Under the pieces are notes generated by a model that ran no database searches, had not been told where the DNA came from, and was given only the letters and a program-made list of their open reading frames with translations. From assembly GCF_022230925.1 (NCBI RefSeq), contig NZ_JAKKFH010000034.1, positions 124,001 through 188,000 on the forward strand: a stretch of DNA of 64,000 bases. The letters are read 5' to 3'. Position numbers and translations under genes: made by a program. The stretch's first letter is position 1, and the number at the start of each line of letters is the position of its first letter. Below are positions 17,079 through 26,200 of the stretch, piece by piece. The stretch is from Micromonospora alfalfae. GTDB taxonomy: Bacteria; Actinomycetota; Actinomycetes; Mycobacteriales; Micromonosporaceae.

Positions 17079-17501
17079 TCAGGTGGCGTCGTCGTAGCTG
17101 ACGCGGGGGGCCGGAGCCGAGGGGCTGCTGGTGGCCGCGCCGGACCGGGCCTCGCTCGACCGCAGGTCGGCGGCGTTGGCCACGTCCTTCAGGTCGTTGT
17201 GCACGCCGCTGACGTCCGCGCGCAGGTTGTCGTAGACGCCCTGCAACGGCTTGCGGATCGCTGCCTCGTCCTCCTCGCTGAGGAGGTGCTTGCGGATGAA
17301 CGCCTTCGGGTGCAGGTCTTCCAGTTGGATGTCGGTGCCCAGCTCACGGCTCAGGTCGCCGGTGGCGTTGCGGGCCATGTTGCGCAGGTTGCGCACCAAC
17401 CGCAGGCCGTCGGTGATCACGGCGGGGAGCCGGTCGCCGAAGATCAACAGCGCCAGGAGCAGCAGCGCACCGATTTCCCACCAGTTCAGGTTGTCGAGCA
17501 T
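17079..17501 (-). CDS. tatB: Sec-independent protein translocase subunit TatB
   Basis: A 140-residue single-span membrane protein that, with TatC, recognises twin-arginine signal peptides. The N-terminal membrane helix (about 8-24) ends in the TatA/B hinge FGDRLP. An amphipathic helix with VRNLRNMARNATG and a polar tail follow. GGAGG lies eight bases before the ATG. In Mtb tatB also sits beside htrA. At least three exported proteins in this window have twin-arginine signals. Confidence 0.92.
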   Translation of the reverse strand: MLDNLNWWEIGALLLLALLIFGDRLPAVITDGLRLVRNLRNMARNATGDLSRELGTDIQLEDLHPKAFIRKHLLSEEDEAAIRKPLQGVYDNLRADVSGVHNDLKDVANAADLRSSEARSGAATSSPSAPAPRVSYDDAT

Positions 17502-17598
17502 TCCGCGGGCCTCCTCTCGGCGTCAGCAGCAAGACTACGCACGGCGGACGGCTTTCGGGCAGGGGGTGCGCCGCTGTTCGTCTCGCTTCCGCGGTGAA

Positions 17599-19053
17599 TC
17601 ACTTCGCGTCCGCGGCGAGAGTTACCGAGGTGTTCTGCCGGGCGGAACCCCGCCGATACTCGACTGTCACGACCGAGCCCGGCGCGTACTTGCGAACCAA
17701 CGCGGTCAGATCCGTCGGCTCGGTCATCGGCCGCCCGTTGATCTTGAGGATCACGTCGCCGACCTTCAGTCCTGCGCCGTCAGCGGGGCCGGACGGCTCC
17801 ACCTCGGCCAGCCGCAGGCCGCCCCCGACAACCCCGGTCGGGCCGTCCGCCCGGGCGCCGATCACCGTACGCCGGGCCTTGCCGGTGCCGATGATGTCCT
17901 GGGTCACCCGCTTGGCCTGGTTGATCGGGATGGCGAAGGCGAGCCCGATATTGCCCGCCTCCTGCCCCTCGGCGACAAGTGACTTGATGGTGGAGTTAAC
18001 TCCGACCACCCGGCCGGCGCCGTCGACAAGTGGGCCGCCCGAGTTGCCGTGGTTGACCGCGGCGTCGGTCTGGATGGCGGCGTAGTAACGCACCGGGCCG
18101 CCCGGCTCGCCGGCCTGCATCGTCCGGTCCAGCGCACTCACGATGCCGGCAGTGACCGTGTTGGCCAGCGACAACGGCGAGCCGATGGCGAGCACGGGGT
18201 CACCGACCGCCAGCGCGTCGGAGTCGCCGAACTCCACGGGTCGCAACCCCTGACGGCTCACCTTGATCACCGCGATGTCCGACTCCGCGTCCTGACCGAC
18301 GATGGTCGCCGGTGCGGTGCTGCCGTCGTTGAAGACCACCGAGGCCTTACCGGTGCCGCCGGCCACCACATGATCATTGGTGATCACATGACCGTCGGCG
18401 CTGGCGATGAACCCGGAACCCTCACTGGTCCCGCCGAGGCTGCTCACCCGTACGGTGACCACGCTGGGCAGGACCCGTTCGGCGACCCCGGCCAGCGACT
18501 CCGGCTTGCGCTGCGCCAGCGCCGGCACCTCAGCGGGCGCAGCACCGAGGACCGCCGCACCAGCGCCGCCGCGCACCGCGAACGCGTAGCCCAACGCACC
18601 GCCGAGGGTGCCGGCCAGCAGCGCGGTGATCACGGGAATGAGCAACAGGTGGCGCAGTGTCGGCCGGCCCGGCGCGTCGGGGTCGCTGACCGGCTCGGGC
18701 TCGGTGCCGGGAGCCACCACCCCGGGCACCACCACAGCCGCCGGGGCCGCCGGGTCGCGCCAGGGGTCGGCGAGCGCGTCCGACCACCAGGCCGACGCCT
18801 CGGCCGAGTTGGGCCCGCCCGCAGCCGAGTTGGGCCAGCCCGGTGTCGGGCCACCGGAAGACGCCGGCCAGGCCGCTGTGGGCGCGCCGGAAGACGCCGG
18901 CCACCCCGGTGTGGGCGCGCCGCCTGGCGAGGCGAGGGGCGTGCCATCAGCCCCCGGCATGCTCGGCGGCCCCACCGACGGGGCTCCTGCCCCGGGCGGT
19001 CGCGCCGGAGCCGGAGTCTCACCGCCCCGGCGCCAGTCCCAGCCGTCGGTCAC
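17599..19053 (-). CDS. htrA: HtrA/DegP-type membrane-anchored serine protease
   Basis: 484 residues. A Pro/Ala/Trp-rich cytoplasmic region with imperfect GWPASSG repeats (45-80) precedes one membrane span (about 135-158). Then comes a trypsin-like protease domain with His in TNDHVV, Asp in ESDIAVI and Ser in HGNSGGPL, and a C-terminal PDZ domain containing GPADGAGLKVGDVILKING. It degrades or refolds damaged envelope proteins. The GTG at 19053 has GGGAGG eight bases upstream. In Mtb the stress sigma factor gene sigE and its anti-sigma factor gene rseA lie just upstream; here there are only 187 bases before the methyltransferase. Confidence 0.93.
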   Translation of the reverse strand: MTDGWDWRRGGETPAPARPPGAGAPSVGPPSMPGADGTPLASPGGAPTPGWPASSGAPTAAWPASSGGPTPGWPNSAAGGPNSAEASAWWSDALADPWRDPAAPAAVVVPGVVAPGTEPEPVSDPDAPGRPTLRHLLLIPVITALLAGTLGGALGYAFAVRGGAGAAVLGAAPAEVPALAQRKPESLAGVAERVLPSVVTVRVSSLGGTSEGSGFIASADGHVITNDHVVAGGTGKASVVFNDGSTAPATIVGQDAESDIAVIKVSRQGLRPVEFGDSDALAVGDPVLAIGSPLSLANTVTAGIVSALDRTMQAGEPGGPVRYYAAIQTDAAVNHGNSGGPLVDGAGRVVGVNSTIKSLVAEGQEAGNIGLAFAIPINQAKRVTQDIIGTGKARRTVIGARADGPTGVVGGGLRLAEVEPSGPADGAGLKVGDVILKINGRPMTEPTDLTALVRKYAPGSVVTVEYRRGSARQNTSVTLAADAK

Positions 19054-19240
19054 GTCGGTGCCTCCCAGTCCGTCCCCGGATCCCGCGCCGCGTCGCCCGG
19101 CCACTGGCCGGTCTGGTCGCGGCTGACGGGATACCGCCTCCAGGATTGCACGGATGGACGCGGTGCAGTCAGCGGTTGCCCCGTGATCGCTTCCGGCGGA
19201 GGCGCGGCTGCGCCCCACAACGGTCGCCTCTACGCTCACA

Positions 19241-19936
19241 GTGCCAACCCGCCCCCGCACCACGCACCGCCCCCGGAGGTGCTCCATCGCCACGGCCGCC
19301 GGTTCCGGCAGTTCGACGACACAGGCCCAGCACTTCGCCGAGTCGTACGTCACCGAGGATCTCGTTCTGCGTACCGCCCGCAGCCTGGCCCGGGAGGTGG
19401 GCCTCGACGCGGTCACCCCCGGCGCGGGGGCGGCGCTGCGACTGCTGGCCGCCGCCGGCAACGCCCGTGCGGTGGTGGAGATCGGCACCGGCACCGGGGT
19501 CAGCGGCGTCTGGTTGCTGCGCGGCATGCGCGTCGACGGCGTGCTCACCACCATCGACGTGGAGGTGGAGCACCAGCGGATCGCCAGGCGAATCTTCGCC
19601 GAGGCGGGTTTCGCGGCCGGGCGTACCCGGATCATCACCGGTCGGGCGCTCGACGTGCTGCCCCGGCTCGCCGACGGTGCCTACGACCTGGTCTTCGTGG
19701 ACGCGGAGGCGACCGGCTTCCACGCCTGCGTGGAGGCGGCGCTGCGGCTGTTGCGCCCGGGGGGCGTGCTGGCGCTCAACGGTGTGCTGGCCAGCGACCG
19801 GATCGGCGACCCGTCCGCCCGGGACGCGGAGACGGTGACGGTTCGCGAAACGATCAAGGCGGTCCGGGAGTCGGAGCACTGGATCCCCGCGCTGCTTCCG
19901 GTCGGGCATGGGCTACTCGCCGCTGTGAAGTGCTGA
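19241..19936 (+). CDS. SAM-dependent O-methyltransferase (Rv1220c-like)
   Basis: A 231-residue class I methyltransferase of the catechol/caffeoyl-CoA O-methyltransferase family. The SAM-binding motif VVEIGTGTGVSG, the acidic loop DVEVEHQ and YDLVFVDAEA are present. The first 30 residues are Arg/Ser-rich and the true start may be later than the GTG at 19241. The orthologue in Mtb is next to sigE-rseA-htrA, so its position beside htrA is conserved. Substrate unknown. Confidence 0.88.
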   Translation: MPTRPRTTHRPRRCSIATAAGSGSSTTQAQHFAESYVTEDLVLRTARSLAREVGLDAVTPGAGAALRLLAAAGNARAVVEIGTGTGVSGVWLLRGMRVDGVLTTIDVEVEHQRIARRIFAEAGFAAGRTRIITGRALDVLPRLADGAYDLVFVDAEATGFHACVEAALRLLRPGGVLALNGVLASDRIGDPSARDAETVTVRETIKAVRESEHWIPALLPVGHGLLAAVKC

Positions 19937-19950
19937 TTCGCGCGCAGGAC

Positions 19951-19985
19951 GGGTCAGAGCCTCGGTCGCGCCGAGGCTCTGACCC
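19951..19985. terminator. Two-way terminator
   Basis: GGGTCAGAGCCTCGG (19951-19965) and its perfect complement (19971-19985) form a 15-bp stem with a 5-base loop between the convergent methyltransferase and aminopeptidase genes. Confidence 0.85.
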
Positions 19986-19990
19986 ACGCC

Positions 19991-21466
19991 CTAGTTGACG
20001 TCGGCGAGCCAGCGCAGCAACGAGCGGACGCCCCAGCCGGTGGCGCCACGGCTGACCTCGGCCTGGTCGCCGTCGGCCCAGGACGGGGCGGACATGTCCA
20101 GGTGCAGCCAGCGGTCGCGTAGTTCGCCGGTGAACTCGCGCAGGTAGAGCGCGGCCAGCACCGAGCCCGCACCCTGGGTGGGTGCGCTGTAGAGGTCGGC
20201 GATCTCGCTGCCGAGGTACTCCACATAGTCGGTGTGCAGCGGCATCCGCCACGCCGACTCGCCGGCCGCCTCGGCGGCAGCCAGCACGCCGTCGGCCAGT
20301 TCGTCGTTCTCGCTGTACAGGGCGGCGGTGCGCTTGCCCAGCGCCACCGAGTTCGCGCCGGTGAGCGTGGCCAGGTCGAGCAACAGGTCCGGCTTGAGCT
20401 GCTGCACCGCGTACGCCAGCGCGTCGGCGAGGACCAGCCGACCCTCGGCGTCGGAGTTCGTCGTCTCGCTGGTCGTACCGCCGTAGTGCCGGATCACGTC
20501 GCCGGGGCGGAACGCCGAGCCGCTGACCATGTTCTCGGCCAGCGGGGCCAACGTGGTGATCCGGACCGGCAGCCGCAGCGCGGCGGCGCCCAGTGTGGCG
20601 GCGACGACAGCGGCCGCGCCGGCCATGTCCTTGCGCATCAGCTTCATCGACGCCACCGGCTTGATCGAGATGCCGCCGGTGTCGAAGGTGATGCCCTTGC
20701 CGATCAGCACCACGTGGGTGCGCGCGTTGGCGGGGTGCCAGTCCAGTTCGACCAGCCGTGGTCCGCTGGCGGAGCCACCGCCCACGGCGAGGATCCCGCC
20801 GAAGCCCTCGGTGGTCAGCTCGGCCGGGCCACGGACCCGCAGTCGCAGGTCCGGAAGGTCGGCTGCGGCGGAGGCCACCTGGTCGGCGAACCACTGCGGG
20901 GTCTTCACCGACGAGGGAGTGTTTGTCAGGTCCCGGGCGAGATGGGTCATCGCGGCGGTGGTTCGGGCCGTGGCGACGGTGTCCTCGTACCCGGTGGGGT
21001 CGTCGAGCAGCAGGTCGACGCCGCTGAGCGCCGGTCGGTCACCGGCCTCGGTGAGTCGGAACCGGTACGGGGCGAGCAGCAGCCCCTCGGTCAGCCCGCG
21101 AACCGCGGCCGGGGTGACCTCGGCCGGAAGCGCGATGGTGATATGCGTCTCAGCCGAAGCTGAGCGGGCCAGTGCCGCGCCGGCCGTCCGCCAGGCCGCC
21201 TCGTCGCCGTCACCGATGCCGAGCAGCAGCAGTCGGCCGGGGGTACGTCCGGGGCGCAGCTGGGTGTGGATCTCGCCGGCCCGGCCGGTCAGCCGGGCCG
21301 CCGACGCCAGCGCGGCCGCCTCGTCGGCAGTGCCGTCCGGGCCCGCCACGGCGGTCGGCACCGGCTCGGCAGAGGTGTCACCCTCCGCCGTCGAATCGGC
21401 GGAGCGGACGGGCAGGACGAGGACGTCGAGCCGGTCGGGCTCGGCGATCAGACGAATGGCGAGCAC
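19991..21466 (-). CDS. pepA: Leucyl aminopeptidase (M17 family)
   Basis: A 491-residue two-metal aminopeptidase that removes N-terminal residues from peptides in the cytoplasm. Metal and catalytic residues are visible in LIGKGITFDTGG and in NSDAEGRLVLADAL, the latter a Thr-to-Ser variant of the family signature NTDAEGRL. The GTG at 21466 is preferred because GGAGG precedes it and family members start near this point. Length is normal for PepA. Two hairpins and the DUF3117 gene lie upstream. Confidence 0.93.
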   Translation of the reverse strand: MLAIRLIAEPDRLDVLVLPVRSADSTAEGDTSAEPVPTAVAGPDGTADEAAALASAARLTGRAGEIHTQLRPGRTPGRLLLLGIGDGDEAAWRTAGAALARSASAETHITIALPAEVTPAAVRGLTEGLLLAPYRFRLTEAGDRPALSGVDLLLDDPTGYEDTVATARTTAAMTHLARDLTNTPSSVKTPQWFADQVASAAADLPDLRLRVRGPAELTTEGFGGILAVGGGSASGPRLVELDWHPANARTHVVLIGKGITFDTGGISIKPVASMKLMRKDMAGAAAVVAATLGAAALRLPVRITTLAPLAENMVSGSAFRPGDVIRHYGGTTSETTNSDAEGRLVLADALAYAVQQLKPDLLLDLATLTGANSVALGKRTAALYSENDELADGVLAAAEAAGESAWRMPLHTDYVEYLGSEIADLYSAPTQGAGSVLAALYLREFTGELRDRWLHLDMSAPSWADGDQAEVSRGATGWGVRSLLRWLADVN

Positions 21467-21533
21467 GCGGAACCGTACCTCCAGGAAAGTGTCGCGGGCC
21501 GACGGCGAACCCACCTGCCCGCAGCGTTGAAGA

Positions 21534-21566
21534 CCCTGAGCCACCGGTGATTCCGGTGGCTCAGGG
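21534..21566 (-). terminator. First of two tandem hairpins after the DUF3117 gene
   Basis: CCCTGAGCCACCGG (21534-21547) pairs perfectly with 21553-21566 around a 5-base loop. Confidence 0.75.
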
Positions 21567-21578
21567 CCTGAAGAACGT

Positions 21579-21602
21579 TCCGGGCGGCGTGAGCCGCCCG
21601 GA
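21579..21602 (-). terminator. Terminator of the DUF3117 gene
   Basis: TCCGGGCGGC (21579-21588) pairs perfectly with 21593-21602 around GTGA, eleven bases beyond the stop codon of the minus-strand gene. Confidence 0.75.
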
Positions 21603-21613
21603 GCACTCCTTAC

Positions 21614-21781
21614 TCAGCCGGCCGCTGCCTTCAGTGCGTCACCGAGCGCGTTGGCCTCGTCGGGAGTCATCTCGACGACGAGCCGGCCACCGCCCTCCAG
21701 CGGGACCCGCATGACGATGCCCCGCCCCTCCTTGGTGACTTCCAGCGGACCGTCGCCCGTCCGCGGCTTCATCGCCGCCAT
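21614..21781 (-). CDS. DUF3117 small protein (Rv1211-like)
   Basis: A 55-residue protein beginning MAAMKPRTGDGPLEVTKEG, almost wholly the DUF3117 domain, which is highly conserved across actinobacteria and has no known function. GAGGGGAGA lies six bases before the ATG. Its high conservation and two terminators suggest a separately transcribed, well-expressed gene. In Mtb the orthologue Rv1211 neighbours tagA. Confidence 0.92.
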   Translation of the reverse strand: MAAMKPRTGDGPLEVTKEGRGIVMRVPLEGGGRLVVEMTPDEANALGDALKAAAG

Positions 21782-21971
21782 GTTGTCTCCCCTCAGACCT
21801 ACACCAGGGTCGGTGGGTTGCCCCACAGCCACTTCGTCACGACCACCCGCAACGGTCGCGGGGGTGTCGACTGACGATTTTCCCTGATGAACACCGCCGG
21901 ACCCAAACCGGAGCAGCATTGATGTAACAGCATCTAGCTTATCTTGAGAAGGCCTGTCACAATGTGCGGTC

Positions 21972-22790
21972 ATGCAGGCACGGTCGGCACTCTTCGACCT
22001 GTACGGCGACCACCTCCGTCCGAGGGGTGGCCGGGCACCGGTTGCTGCCCTGGTCAAGCTACTGGCGCCGCTGGGAATCGCACCGCCAGCAGTTCGCACC
22101 GCCGTCTCCCGGATGGTGCGTCAAGGCTGGCTCGAGCCCCTCCGGTTGGTCTCCGGACCGGGATATTCGATCACACCGAAAGCTGCCCGCCGACTCGACG
22201 AGGCAGCTGCCCGGATCTACCGGACCGGCCGGGTCACCTGGGACGGCCGATTCGATCTGCTGGTGTTGGAGGCCCCGGGCTCCCGACGGGACCGCCAGCG
22301 GCTCGCCGCCAACCTGAGCTTCCTCGGCTACGGGACGCTCGACGAGCAGACCTGGGTCGCCACCCGCCCCGCCGAGGACGTCGACCTGCTCCTCGCCGAG
22401 ACCGGCATCCGCTTCGAGCGGTTCACCGCCTCGCACTTCTCCGGCACCCCCGGCGCGATGGGCGTGGTCCGGCGCGCCTGGAACCTGGCCGAGATCGGCC
22501 GCGCCTACGAGCGGTTCGTCGCGGACCAGCGCCCGCTGCTCGCCGCTGTCACGGTACGCAGCAGCGACGAGGAGGCGTACGCGACGCGGTTCCGCCTCGT
22601 GCACGCCTGGCGTACGTTCCTCTTCCAGGATCCGCAACTGCCCCCGGCGCTGCTGCCCGAGCGGTGGCCCGGCACCGCCGCTGCCAGTTTCTTCGACCGG
22701 CACGCAGCCCGCCTGCGCCCGGCCGCCGACCGGTACGTCGAACAGTGCCTCGACGCCGGCAACCGCATCGTCCGACAGAAGGGTCGTTAG
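21972..22790 (+). CDS. PaaX-family transcriptional regulator
   Basis: A 272-residue regulator with an N-terminal winged helix (about residues 20-85, SALFDLYGDHL then PPAVRTAVSRMVRQGWL) and the long PaaX C-terminal region. PaaX represses phenylacetate catabolism and is released by phenylacetyl-CoA. Four bases separate it from an enoyl-CoA hydratase/isomerase of the PaaG type, which supports an aromatic or fatty acyl-CoA ligand. The other paa genes are not here. Confidence 0.9.
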   Translation: MQARSALFDLYGDHLRPRGGRAPVAALVKLLAPLGIAPPAVRTAVSRMVRQGWLEPLRLVSGPGYSITPKAARRLDEAAARIYRTGRVTWDGRFDLLVLEAPGSRRDRQRLAANLSFLGYGTLDEQTWVATRPAEDVDLLLAETGIRFERFTASHFSGTPGAMGVVRRAWNLAEIGRAYERFVADQRPLLAAVTVRSSDEEAYATRFRLVHAWRTFLFQDPQLPPALLPERWPGTAAASFFDRHAARLRPAADRYVEQCLDAGNRIVRQKGR

Positions 22791-22794
22791 ACAC

Positions 22795-23586
22795 GTGACC
22801 GAGCCGCTGCTGGTCGACCGGACCGATGCCGTCGTCACCCTCACGCTGAACCGGCCGAACGCGATGAACGCGCTCGACGTGGCGCTCAAGGAGGCGCTGC
22901 GGGACGCCCTCGCGGAGTTGGAGACCGACAGGTCCTGCCGCGCTGTCGTCCTGGCCGGGGCCGGCGGATCGTTCAGCGCCGGGCAGGACCTGCGCGAGCA
23001 CGTGGCCACCCTGGAAAACTCCGCCAACGACCCGCTGGGCACCGTGCGGGCGCACTACAACCCGATCGCCGCCCGGCTCGCCAACCTGCCCAAGCCGGTG
23101 ATCGCCGCGGTCCGTGGGATGGCCGCCGGGGCCGGCGCGTCGCTGGCGTTCCTGGCCGACATCCGCATCGGCGGCCCGTCCACAAGCTTCCTGATGGCCT
23201 TCGCCAAGGTCGGTCTCGCCGCCGACACCGGCGCCTCCTGGACGTTGCCCCGACTGGTCGGGCACGCCAAGGCGGTGGAGCTGCTGATGCTGGCCGAGCC
23301 GGTCCGCGCCGAGGAGGCCTGCCGGGTGGGCCTGCTCAACAGGTTGACGGACGACGACGAGCAGGTGCTGCCCGTCGCCCAGGAGTTGGCCGCCCGCCTC
23401 GCCGCCGGCCCGACCGTCGCCTACGGGGCGATCAAGCGCCAGCTCTCCATCGCCGACGCCGGCACCCTCGCCGACGCCCTCGCCGCCGAGGCGCAGGCCC
23501 AGTCGATCTGCGGTGCCACCGCCGACCACCGATCGGCCACCCTCGCCTTCGTCGGCAAGCAGAAACCGGTCTTCGAGGGACGCTGA
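22795..23586 (+). CDS. Enoyl-CoA hydratase/isomerase (PaaG-like)
   Basis: A 263-residue crotonase-fold enzyme. The oxyanion-hole segments FSAGQDLREH and GMAAGAGASLAFLAD are present, and the acidic residue in GLAADTGASWTLPRLVG is placed as in PaaG, the 1,2-epoxyphenylacetyl-CoA isomerase. A simple hydratase is also possible. GTG start. It forms a two-gene operon with the PaaX-type regulator, which probably controls it. Confidence 0.88.
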   Translation: MTEPLLVDRTDAVVTLTLNRPNAMNALDVALKEALRDALAELETDRSCRAVVLAGAGGSFSAGQDLREHVATLENSANDPLGTVRAHYNPIAARLANLPKPVIAAVRGMAAGAGASLAFLADIRIGGPSTSFLMAFAKVGLAADTGASWTLPRLVGHAKAVELLMLAEPVRAEEACRVGLLNRLTDDDEQVLPVAQELAARLAAGPTVAYGAIKRQLSIADAGTLADALAAEAQAQSICGATADHRSATLAFVGKQKPVFEGR

Positions 23587-23645
23587 ACGCGATCCGGACG
23601 CCTCCCTTACCGTCCTCGAACACGGGCCGCCTAGCGTCGGCGGGC

Positions 23646-24944
23646 ATGAGCGATCGTGAAGCGGTGGCGCACCTGCTGCGCCGGGCCACCTTCGGGCCGA
23701 CCGCCGACGAAGTGGACGCGGCCGAACGGGCCGGGCCGGCGGCAACAGTGGACCGGCTTCTCACCCAGCCGGCGACGGACCGGGGCGCGGCTGCCACACC
23801 GACCCCGACGCTGCCCCCCGACCCGTACGCCGAGCTGACCAAGGACTCCACCCGCGAGCAGCGGCAGCAGGCCAACGCGGAGCGCCGCAAGCAACTCCAG
23901 CGGGTCACCGAGTGGTGGCTGAACCGGATGGTGGCCGCCGAGGACGGGCTGACCGAGAAGTTGCTGTTCTTCTGGCACGGGCACTGGGCAACCAGCGCGC
24001 AGAAGGTCAAGTCGGCGCGGCTGATGGTGGGCCAGTTGGAGACGCTGCGCCGGCACGGCCGTGGACCGCTGGGCCCGCTGGTCGCCGCGATGGTGCGCGA
24101 CCCCGCCCTGATCGTCTGGCTGGACGGGCAGAAGAACACCCGCAAGGCACCGAACGAGAACCTGGCCCGCGAGCTGATGGAGCTGTTCACCCTCGGCATC
24201 GGCGCCTACAGCGAGGCCGACGTGAAGGCGGGCGCGCGGGCGTTGACCGGCTGGGTGGTCGACCGCCGTACCGGGGTGGCCCGCTTCGAGCCCAAGCGGC
24301 ACGACCCCGGCGAGAAGAACATCCTCGGGCAGAGCGGCCGGTTCGACGCCGAGGCGTACGCCGGTCTGCTGACGGCCCAACCGGCGGCGGCGACCTTCGT
24401 GGCCGGTCGGCTCTGGTTCCGCTACGCCGGCCCCGAGACCCCGGCGCCGGAGGGTCTGGCCGGCGCGGACACCATCGCGACAGTGCGCGCGATCCTCTCC
24501 GCGCCGGCCTTCGCGCAGACCCGGGGCACGCTGGTGAAACAGCCGGTCGAGTGGTTGGTCGGTGCGCTGCGGCAGCTCGGCATCCGACCGTCAGCGCTGC
24601 CCGAGCAGCAACGTAAACAACTGCTGGCCGGTCTGAACGCGCTCGACCAGGTGCCGTTGCGTCCACCGAGCGTGGGCGGATGGCCGGCCGGGTCCGCCTG
24701 GCTGACCACCTCGTCGTTACAGGCCCGGCTACGGACGGCAGGGGTGCTCGCCGCCGCCACAGCACCATCGGTGCTGGCCCGACTGACCGCAGCGCCCACC
24801 GCCGGCCGACCGGACGCGCTGGCCCGACTGCTGGTGGTCGACGCCTGGAGCGGGCGCACCCGCGCCGCTCTCACCCCGCTGGCCGGTGAGCCCCGCAAGC
24901 TGCTGGCCGCCGGCCTGGTCAGCCCCGAATACACAGTCAGCTGA
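23646..24944 (+). CDS. DUF1800 domain protein
   Basis: A 432-residue protein that is nearly all DUF1800. It begins AVAHLLRRATFGPTADEV and contains EKLLFFWHGHWATS and ENLARELMELFTLGIG, the family's best conserved segments. No signal peptide is seen. DUF1800 genes are almost always followed by a DUF1501 gene, as here 14 bases on. The pair is widespread and uncharacterised; export of a partner by Tat is suggested by the next gene. Confidence 0.9.
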   Translation: MSDREAVAHLLRRATFGPTADEVDAAERAGPAATVDRLLTQPATDRGAAATPTPTLPPDPYAELTKDSTREQRQQANAERRKQLQRVTEWWLNRMVAAEDGLTEKLLFFWHGHWATSAQKVKSARLMVGQLETLRRHGRGPLGPLVAAMVRDPALIVWLDGQKNTRKAPNENLARELMELFTLGIGAYSEADVKAGARALTGWVVDRRTGVARFEPKRHDPGEKNILGQSGRFDAEAYAGLLTAQPAAATFVAGRLWFRYAGPETPAPEGLAGADTIATVRAILSAPAFAQTRGTLVKQPVEWLVGALRQLGIRPSALPEQQRKQLLAGLNALDQVPLRPPSVGGWPAGSAWLTTSSLQARLRTAGVLAAATAPSVLARLTAAPTAGRPDALARLLVVDAWSGRTRAALTPLAGEPRKLLAAGLVSPEYTVS

Positions 24945-24958
24945 GCGGAGGAGTCGAC

Positions 24959-26200
24959 ATGGACACAGTGACCCGACGCAGGTTCCTGCTGACCAGCGGA
25001 GTTGTCGGCGCTGGCGCGTTGGCCGCCGGGGCCGGCGCGTACAGCCTGCGGGACCTGCTGGACACCAGCGGCGACCGCGACCCGCAGTCCCGCACGCTGG
25101 TGCTGGTGACCCTCTACGGCGGCAATGACGGTCTCAACACCGTCATTCCGTACGCCGACCCGGCCTACCGGGCGGCCCGCCCCGAGCTGGCGTACCCGGA
25201 CGGGGAGGTACGGCGGTTGGACGACGACTTCGGCCTCAACCCGGCACTGGCCGGCCTGCACCAGCGCTGGTCCGGCGGTGGGCTGGCGATCGTGCGCGGG
25301 GTCGGCTACCCGAAGCCGGACCGCAGCCACTTCCGGTCGATGGACATCTGGCACACAGCGCAACCGGACCGGCCCGGCAACACCGGCTGGCTCGGGCGGT
25401 GGCTGGACCGCGCCGGTGGCGATCCCCGACTGGCGGTCTCCTTCGAGCCGGCGCTGCCGCCGCTGCTGGCCGGGGCCCAGAGCGCCGGTGCGGCAGTGCC
25501 GGTGACCGACCGGAAGGCCGCAAAGGGGCTGCCCGCGGCGACACTGACCGCGTTCGCCGCCGCTGAGGCGGGCGAGTCGGCGGCCCGGGGTCGGGCCGCC
25601 GCCTGCTTCGCCGACCTGCGGTCGGTGGACGAGATGATCCGCCAGGTACGCGACTCCGCCGACCCGGACACGGCGGACCCGGACAGCGAGCAGGCCCCCG
25701 CGACGGCCACCGGCGGGGCCCGCACCCCACTGGACGCGCAGCTCGACCTGGTCGCACAGTGCGTCGAGGCGGGAGTGTCCACCCGGGTCTTCTCGGTGTC
25801 GTTGGGTGGCTTCGACACGCACGCCGACGAGAAGCAGTTGCAGGCAGTGCTGCTGGGTCAGCTGGACCGGGCGTTGACCGGGTTCGCCGACCGGATGAGT
25901 CGCACCGAGGCGGGCCGGAAGGTGGTGGTGGCGGTCTACTCCGAGTTCGGCCGTCGGGTACGGGCCAACGCCTCGGACGGCACCGACCACGGCACCGCCT
26001 CGGACGTGCTGCTGCTCGGCGCGGGCGTCCGGGGCGGCTGGCACGGCGCACCACCGAGCCTCACCGACCTCGACGACGGCGACCTGAAATACACCACCGA
26101 CTTCCGTGACGTCTACGCCACGCTGCTGGAGCGTGTGCTGGACACCGACCCGGGTCCGGTCCTCGCCGACTGGCGGGGACGAGTGGAGAAGCTGTTCTAG
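24959..26200 (+). CDS. DUF1501 Tat-exported protein
   Basis: A 413-residue protein with a twin-arginine signal (VTRRRFLLTSG then a hydrophobic Ala/Gly core to about residue 30). The body carries DUF1501 features: LVLVTLYGGNDGLNTVIPY near residue 45, HFRSMDIWHTA, GGFDTHADE and YSEFGRRVRAN. The fold is related to alkaline phosphatase/sulfatase enzymes. RBS GGAGG. It ends with a TAG that lies inside the tip of an inverted-repeat element. Forms a pair with DUF1800; function unknown. Confidence 0.9.
   Translation: MDTVTRRRFLLTSGVVGAGALAAGAGAYSLRDLLDTSGDRDPQSRTLVLVTLYGGNDGLNTVIPYADPAYRAARPELAYPDGEVRRLDDDFGLNPALAGLHQRWSGGGLAIVRGVGYPKPDRSHFRSMDIWHTAQPDRPGNTGWLGRWLDRAGGDPRLAVSFEPALPPLLAGAQSAGAAVPVTDRKAAKGLPAATLTAFAAAEAGESAARGRAAACFADLRSVDEMIRQVRDSADPDTADPDSEQAPATATGGARTPLDAQLDLVAQCVEAGVSTRVFSVSLGGFDTHADEKQLQAVLLGQLDRALTGFADRMSRTEAGRKVVVAVYSEFGRRVRANASDGTDHGTASDVLLLGAGVRGGWHGAPPSLTDLDDGDLKYTTDFRDVYATLLERVLDTDPGPVLADWRGRVEKLF

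Noticed and set aside
18049-19998. 649-codon plus-strand frame opposite htrA
   Set aside because: Antisense of htrA and read-through into the methyltransferase; no domain recognised.
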